A DNA stretch of 35,653 bases from Candidatus Parabeggiatoa sp. HSG14. GTDB lineage: Bacteria; Pseudomonadota; Gammaproteobacteria; Beggiatoales; Beggiatoaceae. Position numbers and translations under genes: made by a program. Positions 14,076-21,864 of this stretch are shown piece after piece (the first letter of the stretch is position 1; each line of letters begins with the position of its first letter). The notes beneath the pieces are model-generated. The model saw only the letters and a list, made by a program, of their open reading frames with translations, ran no database searches and was not told where the DNA came from. Where the stretch lies: positions 1 through 35,653 of the forward strand of contig JAUCGK010000010.1 of NCBI GenBank assembly GCA_030378085.1. Direction: 5' to 3'.

Positions 14076-16100
14076 ATGTCTTATGGAACAGAATATGGGT
14101 TACCCCAAAAAGGGGGAATATCATCAGATGCCAGATATGATGATGCACCCTCTTTTAAGACTATGTATCAAAATGCACGAGGTGTTTCTCAAATATTCAT
14201 GAGTATCTTCAAAAAATCCTTGTGGCCAATTATTATAGTCTTAGTCATTTATTTCGCTGTAAACTCAACTGTTTTCATCAGTGAATCGGGTTACGTTTAT
14301 CTTTATGATAACGTGCTAACCGGTGAATTGGAAGTATATGATACACCAGGGATTCATTTTAAAATTCCCTTTGCACCAGTAACATATTATAAGCAAGTTT
14401 GGATTGTTGATTTTGGTACAGGCTACACAGGGCAACAAATTCGTGGTGGCAAACGTCCACTGACTCTCCGTTTTGCCGATAGTTACACAGCAAATATTAA
14501 GGCGACTTTTCGCTATAAATTGCCGCGTAACAAAAAAAATATCGAAAGAATTCATCGGGATTTTACCTCCCAAGAAAAATTGGTTGATGCCATGTTAATC
14601 CCTGTATCTCGTGATGTTATGGTGATTACGGCAACCCAATACACTGGCGAAGAATTTTTTCAGGGTGGTTTAAACCAATTTAGAACTGCACTGGAAGATC
14701 AACTTCAGAATGGTATTTATCAAACAAAACGCGAACAAGTTGAAGTGAGAAGAAGAGATTTAGCAGAAATGAGTTCTTCTAAAACAACGAGCTTAAAAGT
14801 GTGGAAAACAGTGCCTATTAAAGGAACAGATGGTCGTATTGAACGTTTAGAAAAAAAATCGCTTGTGGATTATGGCATTGATGTGATACAAGTAACGCTT
14901 GGAGTACCTGTGCCAGAGGAAGCCCTAGAACAGTTGCTAAACGACAAAAAGGAGTTTGATAGAGTTGCCAATAAGAAGGCAGATGAATTAGCTTTGGTGT
15001 GGGAAGACCAAAAAATCCTGATGGCTAATATTGAGAAAGATAAGCAAACGCAGTTGGCCAATATTAAGAGGGATAAGGCAACTCGGTTGGCTAGTATTGA
15101 AAAACAGAAAGCAACTGAAAAGGCTAATAAAGAGAAAGAATTGGTTCTTATTGATGTGGGTGAAAAAATTAAGCTGGCTAAGAAATCGGAAGAATTAGCC
15201 ATTGTTCAAGAGGAAAAGAAAATTCGGTTGGCTCTTACAGAAAAAGAATTAGCCGTTGAATTAACAACTGCTAAGGCTAAAAAAGAGGAAGAATTAGTTA
15301 TTGCTCAAGAAAATATGAAAATTCATCTCGCTAATCTTGAAACACAAAAAGAAGGGAGTCTGTTGAAAAAAGAGGAAGCTCTTGCTCTTGAAAAGGAAGA
15401 TGAGAAGATTCAATTGGCTACCGTTGAAAAAGAGAAAAATGTACTTTTAGCAAATAAAGCGAAAGAATTAGCCCTCGTTGAAGAGGAAAAGAGAATTAAG
15501 TTGGCGAATATTGAGAAAGAAACAAAAACTCAGTTGGCAAAAAAAGCGGAAGAGTTAGCCCTTGTCAAAGAAGAAGAAACCATTAAACTGGCTCATGTTG
15601 AAAAAAGCAAGAAAGTGCAATTGGCGAAAAAAGCGCAAGAGTTAGCCATTGTTCAAGCGAATGAGAAAGTGCAGTTAGCAAAAAAAGCAGAAGAGTTAGC
15701 CATTGTTCAGGCGAATGAGAAAGTGCAGTTAGCAAAAAAAGCAGAAGAGTTAGCCCTTGCTCAAGCAGACCAAAATGTTCAAAAAGCACATCTTGAATCT
15801 GTAAAATTTGAAGGCCAGGTGATTAGAGAAAAAGGGCTTGCAGAAGCCGACGTTCTCAGGGCAAAGTATGAAGCCCGTATTCCAGAGATTTATCAAGCTG
15901 AAATTCAAAAAGAGATCGCTCAAATCATCTATCCTAATCTGAAAGGCATTGAAGTTACTATGCCACGCAATATCGTGAATTTGGGTGAACAAGGCAACAG
16001 TCTTCAGACTAATCTGGATGTGTTATCAAGTTTTGCTACAATTGGTGTCATGGAAAAACTTGAAAAGAAAGCCGTTGAAGGTAACACTGTCTCTAAATAG
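14076..16100 (+). CDS. SPFH/prohibitin-domain membrane protein with long repeat stalk (paralogue 1)
   Basis: A 674-residue protein. AAGGAG at about 14061 fixes the ATG at 14076. Order: a polar 48-residue N-terminus, one membrane segment (about 49-68), an SPFH/band-7 domain (about 70-290; GYVYLYDNVLTGELEVYDTPG resembles HflK/HflC and prohibitin openings), a helical stalk (about 290-570) and a C-terminal block (YEARIPEIYQAEIQKEIAQ, PRNIVNLGEQG, LQTNLDVLSSFATIGVMEKL). The stalk ends in three 29-residue and two 18-residue units. SPFH proteins form ring or cage assemblies that partition membranes or govern proteases such as FtsH. The next paralogue starts 231 bases on. The function here is inferred only. 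Confidence 0.85.
   Translation: MSYGTEYGLPQKGGISSDARYDDAPSFKTMYQNARGVSQIFMSIFKKSLWPIIIVLVIYFAVNSTVFISESGYVYLYDNVLTGELEVYDTPGIHFKIPFAPVTYYKQVWIVDFGTGYTGQQIRGGKRPLTLRFADSYTANIKATFRYKLPRNKKNIERIHRDFTSQEKLVDAMLIPVSRDVMVITATQYTGEEFFQGGLNQFRTALEDQLQNGIYQTKREQVEVRRRDLAEMSSSKTTSLKVWKTVPIKGTDGRIERLEKKSLVDYGIDVIQVTLGVPVPEEALEQLLNDKKEFDRVANKKADELALVWEDQKILMANIEKDKQTQLANIKRDKATRLASIEKQKATEKANKEKELVLIDVGEKIKLAKKSEELAIVQEEKKIRLALTEKELAVELTTAKAKKEEELVIAQENMKIHLANLETQKEGSLLKKEEALALEKEDEKIQLATVEKEKNVLLANKAKELALVEEEKRIKLANIEKETKTQLAKKAEELALVKEEETIKLAHVEKSKKVQLAKKAQELAIVQANEKVQLAKKAEELAIVQANEKVQLAKKAEELALAQADQNVQKAHLESVKFEGQVIREKGLAEADVLRAKYEARIPEIYQAEIQKEIAQIIYPNLKGIEVTMPRNIVNLGEQGNSLQTNLDVLSSFATIGVMEKLEKKAVEGNTVSK
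15405..15773 (+). repeat. In-gene tandem repeats: 3 x 87 bp then 2 x 54 bp
   Basis: Three units of 29 codons (residues 444-472, 473-501, 502-530) are followed by two units of 18 codons (531-548, 549-566). The 18-codon unit, for example KVQLAKKAEELAIVQANE, equals the last 18 residues of the 29-codon unit. 29 is 18 plus 11. Both give about 3.6 residues per turn (29/8 and 18/5), as expected for a nearly straight helix. Confidence 0.85.
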
Positions 16101-16112
16101 GAAAATACGAGA

Positions 16113-16157
16113 AGTCCAAACTTTAATTTGGCAGTCTGTCAAGATAAATCTTGGACT
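16113..16157. repeat. Cloverleaf-type composite repeat after SPFH paralogue 1
   Basis: Outer arms AGTCCAA (16113-16119) and TTGGACT (16151-16157) enclose CCAAA-CTTTAA-TTTGG and CAAGAT-AA-ATCTTG. It starts 12 bases after the stop of the gene and may serve as a terminator. Confidence 0.75.
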
Positions 16158-16162
16158 CCAAA

Positions 16163-16278
16163 ATATACTCTGAACGTTCAAGTTTTCGGATTTAAGACCT
16201 GACAGGTTTTGAAAACCTGTCTGGCGTGCGTTTTTAGTATATTCTCATAATCCGAAAACCTAAACGTTTGGAGTATAT
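16163..16278. mobile_element. 116-bp MITE-like element with ATATACTC termini
   Basis: Bases 16163-16191 and 16250-16278 are inverted repeats of about 29 bases, sharing ATATACTC, AACGTT and GTTTTCGGATT. The centre holds the palindrome CCTGACAGG-TTTTGAAAA-CCTGTC, a relative of the 8853 repeat. No reading frame is present. Confidence 0.72.
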
Positions 16279-16331
16279 AAGTTGAATGATTATTATAATT
16301 CCATAGCGTTACATAAGGAGAAATATTTATA

Positions 16332-18191
16332 ATGCCAGAGAAACCCGTGTCCCAAAAGGAAGTGATAAAAGAAACGACAGATGCCCAGCCAGCACCTGAA
16401 ATATCACTTTCAGTAACGATTTATCAAGATTTGCGGCAGGCTAGCCAAATATTCGTTAAGGGACTTAAAAAGCTATGGATATTTATTTTTTTATGCGTGT
16501 TCATATACCTCACTTGGAATTCAATCGTTTTTACCCCTAAATCTGGCTACATTTATTCTTATGATAAATTGTGGTACGACCAAAAAATTAAGGTGTTCGG
16601 ATGGATTCTTAAAAAACCGTGGTCGCAGGAGACAGCTTATAAACAACTCTTGGTCATTGATTTTGGCAATGGTCTTACTGGTGAATCGGACTACCAGCAT
16701 GAGGAACCGATGGATTTCCATTTTAACGACAATTTCCAAGTAAAAATTCCGGTCACTTTTTTCTATAAACTACCAAATGAAAAAGAGTGTTCTCTTAAAG
16801 AGAATAGCTCACAAGGTAAAAATAGTAAATCACCAGATAATTGTCCATCAGGTGAAAAAAGTTATCTTGAAAAAATCCATAAAGATTTTCCTCGTGAAAA
16901 TGTGATTAATGCATTATTACTTCCCTTATCCCACAATGCGATAGTGAATGCTGCAATGCAATATAAGGGAGGGGGCGAATGTCTTTTTGAAGAAGGTGGT
17001 TTAGAGAAGTTCAGAAAGGAGCTTGAAAAACAATTACTAGGTAAATACCCCAAGGACATGATACAGACGGACTGTCCTAAAAAAAATTCAAAGGAAACAA
17101 CAAATAATTCTCAAAAAACTTCAATACAGAAAATAATAGATAACGACAACCTTTCGTCTTTTAAAAAAGACTCGAAAGAAGATTCATTGTCTAATTACGG
17201 AATTACATTAATACGAGTTACATTAGGTACGCCTATACCAGAACCTGAACTGGCGCAACGTTTGATTAAAAGCCGTCTTGATAAGGATAAGAAGGCTGAT
17301 AAGAAAGACGAGTGGGATAATGCTGAAGAGACAAGTAATAAGGAAATGAAGCTTCAGTTGACTAAGATTAAGAATGAGATAGAAATTCAGGAAAAACAAT
17401 TTGAGAAGGAGAATAAAATTCTGGAGGCTCAGAAAGCGAAAGAATTAGCCATTATTACTAAAGAGAATGAAATTTTGGAGGTTCAGAAAGATAAAGAATC
17501 TGCTATTGCAAAAAAGGAACAAGAAATTTTGAAGGCTCAGAAAGACAACGATTTAGTTCTCGCTCAAAAGCAGTTGAAAATTGTAAAGGCAGAACAGGAA
17601 ATTCACAAGGCAAAAAAAGAGGGGGAATTGTCTATTGCTGTAGCTATTGCTGAGGCTAAAACAAAGGAGAAATTAAACGCAGCCAAGACAAATCTGGATA
17701 TTCAAAAGGATATCGCTAAGGCTAAAAGACAGGCGGAATTAAACGCAGCTAAGATAAATCGGGATATTCAAAAGGCTAACTTAGAAGCTAAAAGACAGGA
17801 GGAATTAAATGCAGCCCTAAAAAATAAAGAAATTCAAAAGGCTAACTTTAAAGCGGCAGAATTTGAAGCCCAAGCCATACTCGCAAAAGGTAAGGCTGAA
17901 GCCGAAGTTCTCAAAGCAAAGTATGAAGCCCGTATTCCAGACATTTACCGGGCTGAGATTCAAAAAGAAATTGCACAGATCATTTACCCTAATCTGAAGG
18001 GTATCGAACTCACCATGCCACGCAATATCGTCAATTTAGGTGAACAAGGCAATAACCTACAAACGAATCTTGATGTGTTGTCGAGTTTTGCTACAATTGG
18101 TGTTATGGAAGGGTTAGAGAAAAAAGCCCTTGAAAGCAATAAAATGCTTGAAGATAATATGGTGGATCATCAAATAGTACCAAATCCCTGA
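16332..18191 (+). CDS. SPFH/prohibitin-domain membrane protein (paralogue 2)
   Basis: A 619-residue paralogue of its neighbours. TAAGGAGAAAT precedes the ATG. It has a polar N-terminus (1-47), one membrane segment (about 49-67) and a divergent SPFH domain with a polar insertion rich in Ser, Asn, Lys and Cys at about residues 153-178 and another near 250-290. The stalk is made of KEQEILKAQKD-type units and then three 22-residue units (two hendecads each; for example AKRQEELNAALKNKEIQKAN). The C-terminal block YEARIPDIYRAEIQKEIAQ ... LQTNLDVLSSFATIGVMEGL is almost identical to paralogue 1. The insertions suggest a specialised subunit of a mixed assembly. The family assignment is firm; the function is not. 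Confidence 0.82.
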   Translation: MPEKPVSQKEVIKETTDAQPAPEISLSVTIYQDLRQASQIFVKGLKKLWIFIFLCVFIYLTWNSIVFTPKSGYIYSYDKLWYDQKIKVFGWILKKPWSQETAYKQLLVIDFGNGLTGESDYQHEEPMDFHFNDNFQVKIPVTFFYKLPNEKECSLKENSSQGKNSKSPDNCPSGEKSYLEKIHKDFPRENVINALLLPLSHNAIVNAAMQYKGGGECLFEEGGLEKFRKELEKQLLGKYPKDMIQTDCPKKNSKETTNNSQKTSIQKIIDNDNLSSFKKDSKEDSLSNYGITLIRVTLGTPIPEPELAQRLIKSRLDKDKKADKKDEWDNAEETSNKEMKLQLTKIKNEIEIQEKQFEKENKILEAQKAKELAIITKENEILEVQKDKESAIAKKEQEILKAQKDNDLVLAQKQLKIVKAEQEIHKAKKEGELSIAVAIAEAKTKEKLNAAKTNLDIQKDIAKAKRQAELNAAKINRDIQKANLEAKRQEELNAALKNKEIQKANFKAAEFEAQAILAKGKAEAEVLKAKYEARIPDIYRAEIQKEIAQIIYPNLKGIELTMPRNIVNLGEQGNNLQTNLDVLSSFATIGVMEGLEKKALESNKMLEDNMVDHQIVPNP

Positions 18192-18197
18192 GTTTTA

Positions 18198-18228
18198 TAC
18201 CTGCTAGGTTTTAAAAACCTGGCAGGTA
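18198..18228. repeat. Palindrome (TACCTGCTAGG type), possible terminator
   Basis: TACCTGCTAGGTTTT pairs with AAAACCTGGCAGGTA with one mismatch. It starts six bases after the stop of SPFH paralogue 2 and is a close relative of the 8853-8885 palindrome. Confidence 0.8.
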
Positions 18229-18290
18229 TGTCGTTTCCGCATTCAGTATAAATTCGTTTATTTCCGTGACTCAATTAAAGGAAAAACATA

Positions 18291-19760
18291 ATGCCATTTA
18301 CAAGGATAATTGCTATATTCAGTGCCATTCTTTTGGCCCTAACCCTATTTTTAGCACAGTATTCTATCTTTACGACAGAATCGGGTTATCTCTATCATTA
18401 TCAAAACTTCCTCACCAAAAAGGTTGAAGTCTATGAAGGCCCTGGAATTTACTTTAATCTCCCATTTTTGTTTGAAATAACCCGTTATGCACAAGATTGG
18501 ACAGTGACTTTTGGTATTGCTTATGGGGGACATCAGCTTCGCCGTAAGGGACCCATTAAGGTGACATTTGCTGATACCTATACAGCAGAAATTCCAGCCA
18601 CTTTTCGCTATAAATTACCGCGCAATCGGGAAAAGATGAAAATGATTCATCGAGAATTTAGAAATTTCGATGAATTAATTGATTCATTATTGATCAAGCT
18701 TTCTCGTGATGTTGTTGTGATGACAGCAACACAATACACGGGAGATGAGTTTTTCTTGGGTGGCTTCAATCAGTTTAAATCCGCTTTGGAAGATCAACTT
18801 CAATATGGTATTTATAAAACTGAACGTAGACAAGTTGAAATTGAACAAATGACTTTAGCACCTGTTAGTTTAGAACAAGAAAAATCAACGCAATTGCACA
18901 AAACGAATACATTGGTTTGGAAAACAGTTCCCATAACTAATAAAAATGGGGAAAAACAACGCATGGAAAACCGATTAGATAATTATGGTATTGAAGCGGT
19001 TTACATTGCATTAGGTGATCCCATTCCTGAAAGTCAATTGGAACAACTATTGGCTGAGAAAAAACGCTTAGTCGGTGATCGTATCAAAGCCATTCAAGCA
19101 CAAGAAACTGCTAAAGAACAGGCCAAAACCATGCAGCTTAATGTTGAAATTGAGCGCACTGAGGAAACACAAAGGGCATTGAAGACGAAAGAGTTAGCTG
19201 TCATAGGCAAACAGCGCGAAGTGGAAGAAGCTAAAAAGCAAGCTGACAAAGAAATCGTTGAATATGAAAAGGTTAAGAAATTGGCGGTTATTGACAAAGC
19301 TAAGGAGTTAGAAATTGCTCAAGCGAATCGGAATATTGAGGTTGTGGAATACAACAAAGTTAAGGAATTGTCAGAAATTAATAAAGCCAAAGAATTAGCA
19401 ATTGCCTTGGCAGATAAAGAAATTCAAAAGGCAAACTTTGAAGCTGCCCAATTTGAAGCAAAAGCAATGCGCGAAAAAGGCATTGCTGAAGCAGACATCC
19501 TCAAAGCAAAATATGGAGATCGTATTGCAGAACTTCATCTGGCAGAAATCCAACGCCAAATCACCGAAATCATCTATCCCCACCTTAAAGATATCAAAGT
19601 TAACATGCCACATAATATCGTTAATTTGGGTGACAAGACTGATAACTTGCAAACCAACCTAGATGTGTTATCCAGTTTTGCGGCGATTGGAGTTATGGAA
19701 GGATTAGAGAAGAAAGTTATTGAAGGTTATACTCAGCCTAAACCGCCAATTGAAAAATAG
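18291..19760 (+). CDS. SPFH/prohibitin-domain membrane protein (paralogue 3, short stalk)
   Basis: A 489-residue paralogue whose N-terminus goes straight into the membrane segment (about 5-25). The SPFH domain (about 27-250) is close to that of paralogue 1: SESGY/TESGY start, EVYEGPGIYF, FADTYTAEIPATFRYKLPRN, RDVVVMTATQYTGDEFF. The stalk is shorter and contains two 29-residue units (for example the one ending INKAKELAIALAD). The C-terminal block is more diverged (YGDRIAELHLAEIQRQITE) but keeps NIVNLG and LQTNLDVLSSFAAIGVMEGL. AAAGGAAAAA precedes the ATG. Three different stalk lengths over a common membrane domain and cap could set the height of a shared cage, or separate homomeric cages. Confidence 0.84.
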   Translation: MPFTRIIAIFSAILLALTLFLAQYSIFTTESGYLYHYQNFLTKKVEVYEGPGIYFNLPFLFEITRYAQDWTVTFGIAYGGHQLRRKGPIKVTFADTYTAEIPATFRYKLPRNREKMKMIHREFRNFDELIDSLLIKLSRDVVVMTATQYTGDEFFLGGFNQFKSALEDQLQYGIYKTERRQVEIEQMTLAPVSLEQEKSTQLHKTNTLVWKTVPITNKNGEKQRMENRLDNYGIEAVYIALGDPIPESQLEQLLAEKKRLVGDRIKAIQAQETAKEQAKTMQLNVEIERTEETQRALKTKELAVIGKQREVEEAKKQADKEIVEYEKVKKLAVIDKAKELEIAQANRNIEVVEYNKVKELSEINKAKELAIALADKEIQKANFEAAQFEAKAMREKGIAEADILKAKYGDRIAELHLAEIQRQITEIIYPHLKDIKVNMPHNIVNLGDKTDNLQTNLDVLSSFAAIGVMEGLEKKVIEGYTQPKPPIEK

Positions 19761-19970
19761 ACATTAAAATTTCAATTCCTCCTACATTTCCAAGGAAGGA
19801 AACAAGCCTTTAACTGCACACGAATGCCTTTGATTAAGACTTTTAAGGCAACAAGTCCTAAGGCAACCGCCGCAAAACTACCCAGGCTCATCATGGCGAC
19901 TACCGTATAATATAAATCGCTTACATGACTCCTTTCATAATATCTCAATACCTTCGCAAATTTGATGGTT

Positions 19971-20050
19971 GTTTCGGGAATGGAGTAAGCGTATTTCCCG
20001 AAACCTAAGTTATATCGAAGTTTCGGGAAATCGTACCTCATTCCCGAAAC
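19971..20050. repeat. Cloverleaf-type composite repeat (GTTTCGGGAA arms)
   Basis: Two hairpins, 19971-20004 and 20020-20050, each begin GTTTCGGGAA and end TCCCGAAAC. The second is also the reverse complement of the first over most of its length, so both the paired-hairpin and the long-stem fold are possible. A single hairpin very similar to the second occurs at 32612-32641. Confidence 0.8.
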
Positions 20051-20146
20051 AACAAATTCTGACATTGGCGAAGTCTACCATCTGGTTTTTAGAGGCTTTT
20101 CAATTTTGGAACGCCTTCTAAAGCACCGCCATGAAGTCCACCTTCA

Positions 20147-20213
20147 AAAAGGATAAAAAACCAAATCGAACCACCGACTTAATCCTTTTTTATAAACAAT
20201 CCCTGTAGTTATA
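20147..20213. mobile_element. Truncated copy of the ATAACTACAGGG MITE
   Basis: Bases 20181-20213 match one terminal repeat of the 144-bp element at 35506-35649 (shared CAATCCCTGTAGTTATAT). The other end survives only as AAAAAGGATAAAAAA near 20147. It is followed by TGCGTAACACCAGT (20220-20233), a variant of the 10488 element terminus. Confidence 0.65.
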
Positions 20214-20254
20214 TTTCAATGCGTAACACCAGTCATTTAACTAAAAATACAATC

Positions 20255-20689
20255 ATGTATCAAGAAAAATTAGAAAAATTCAAAAACATTGAAAACTTAG
20301 CCGGTAAGTCTTGGGAACATGCTGTTGCAATAGATGTTTTAGCAACAACAGACATTAAAGACTGTTCAATAGAATGTTTTCATTACCAACAAATGGTCGA
20401 GTTATTTTTTAAGTATCTCTTAGAAACAAAAAGTCAATTTGGTTCATACAGTAAAAGCCATAAATTGCAAAAATTATTAGAGGAAGTGATCGCACATACA
20501 AAATTCAGAACAGATAAAACAAAATATTTTATGGCATTACAAGTTATTACAGTTTGTGCAGAGGAATATAGATATAATTTTTTGCTGGATTGTGAGGGAT
20601 ATAGGCAAAGTGTCACAATCTGTGATCAATTAATAGATGAATTACTTAAATTTGAAAATGAGGAAGTGGTGGATGACTTTGATTATTGA
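20255..20689 (+). CDS. HEPN-domain protein, no adjacent nucleotidyltransferase
   Basis: A 144-residue all-helical protein of the HEPN superfamily. The helix pair HYQQMVELFFKYLLETKSQFG ... SHKLQKLLEEV and the later RYNFLLDCEGYRQSVTICDQLIDEL match the layout of HEPN proteins that pair with minimal nucleotidyltransferases (MNT) as toxin-antitoxin systems. The RNase motif Rx4-6H is not evident. I use ATG 20255, since the upstream ATG at 20219 lies inside a repeat terminus. No MNT gene is adjacent: downstream is a decayed IS, which may have replaced it. Alternatively it is one of the many solo HEPN proteins. Confidence 0.72.
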   Translation: MYQEKLEKFKNIENLAGKSWEHAVAIDVLATTDIKDCSIECFHYQQMVELFFKYLLETKSQFGSYSKSHKLQKLLEEVIAHTKFRTDKTKYFMALQVITVCAEEYRYNFLLDCEGYRQSVTICDQLIDELLKFENEEVVDDFDY

Positions 20690-20815
20690 ATGGGAGGCTG
20701 CATAAGCAATAGCATCATACACTCCTCAGTTACAAAAGATAAAGATAAACACCCTAAAATAGTCCACAAGCAAGAAACTCCTATAATTCACGTTTCGTGG
20801 TTCAATTTTTAGTAT

Positions 20816-21481
20816 TAATATATTGAATTTTAAAGTATAAATAACTAAATTTTGCTTCCAAGTCGTTATTCCATACTCCCTTGTGGTAATTTACAAAAAA
20901 TAACTATGCAAAAGAAATAATGCTTCATAATGTCGTTTTCTTAACAAAATTATAACATAGGTGGAAACATGAAGCGTAATACAAAAAAACTAGACTTACC
21001 TACTCTAACAGATTATCTACTTGGTGATGCATGGTTTGGTACTAAGGCGACTATAAAAGCTAGTTTAGATAACAGCCTCACAGCGGTATTGAGAATGAAA
21101 AGAAACAAGAAAAAGTACCGCTACACAGCCATGCGATGGGGCATTGAAGTGTGTTTTAAATTCGCTACACAACATTTAGGTTTTTTGAAAGAGCAAACTG
21201 AAACGTTTGCTTCTCATATTGCTTCTATCTATATGGCAAAAATACGTTATCTCATGCTTGTACAGGCTAAATTAGAACATGCTAAGAGTCGTGTTTGTGA
21301 TGGGAGAGAGCATACAAGGTTTTTTCGTTCAAGCCTTACAACTTGATACCTTTACGATGCAGCTCGAAGCCAAAGACTGTGCGGAACTTGATGACTAGAA
21401 AGAGTGATAACCATACAAAATATAAGCGTTGACGACTTGGAATCAAAATTTAGTTGTTTTTATTTTTAAATTCAATATAAT
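20816..21481. mobile_element. Decayed insertion sequence with long imperfect terminal repeats
   Basis: Left end 20816-20868 and right end 21429-21481 are imperfect inverted repeats of about 50 bases, sharing TATATTGAATTT, AACTAAATTTTG and TTCCAAGTCGT. The 666-bp unit encloses a deleted transposase gene. The length and the deletions make it a non-autonomous derivative of a larger IS4-like element. Confidence 0.75.
20969..21398 (+). pseudogene. IS4-like DDE transposase remnant with internal deletions and a frameshift
   Basis: The open part (20969-21346) joins an N-terminal piece (LPTLTDYL), a second-Asp piece LLGDAWFGTKATIKASLD ending KRNKKKYRYT, and the Glu-block piece AMRWGIEVCFKFATQHLGFLKEQ ... 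IRYLMLV. Spacing shows that the sequence before GDAWFG and about 80 residues between KYRYT and AMRWG have been lost. Past a T-run at 21320-21325 the homologous tail continues in another frame as VQALQLDTFTMQLEAKDCAELDD, ending at 21398. The Lys usually following the Glu block is changed. It cannot be an active enzyme. Confidence 0.8.
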
Positions 21482-21864
21482 AGTACTGAATTCTGAATAC
21501 CAAAACTTGAATTATCAGTTATTTAATGTTGTCATGATACATAAAATATTCTTTTGCATCTAAGTAAGTGATTTTTGAGAATAATTAATTTCTAACTGCA
21601 CATATTATGAAAGATTTTCCACGATTTATATATTTATGTCAACTTTTTTTCTGAGCATTTTTCAAATTATTGTAAAAATGATAAGATATGTACCAAACGT
21701 GCTTTCGTAAGTTTACACAGGAGTTTTCAAGCAAAAAGTATCTAAAGCAGCTTTTGTTAAGAACACTTCAACTTATAGAATCTGTCTTGAATTAAAATTG
21801 TTTTTATTAATATCAACAAATTATTTTTTTGTACATAATCCAATTTTACCCCTTATTTTATAAT
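21482..21864. other. Non-coding AT-rich gap before the helicase gene
   Basis: I see no reading frame with support, no strong hairpin and no recognisable repeat. A promoter for the helicase gene is probably here but cannot be placed. Confidence 0.45.

Noticed and set aside
14870-15202. 110-codon minus-strand frame
   Set aside because: Antisense to the SPFH stalk; the repeated coding sequence keeps the opposite strand open.
15405-15773. CRISPR or satellite outside genes
   Set aside because: The 87- and 54-bp repeats are in frame and encode the helical stalk of an SPFH protein.
19772-20065. 97-codon minus-strand frame with a hydrophobic stretch
   Set aside because: Its first third is translated from the palindromic repeat at 19971-20050, and no ribosome site or start precedes the hydrophobic part (MMSLGSFAAV). 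A tiny decayed gene is possible but not supported.
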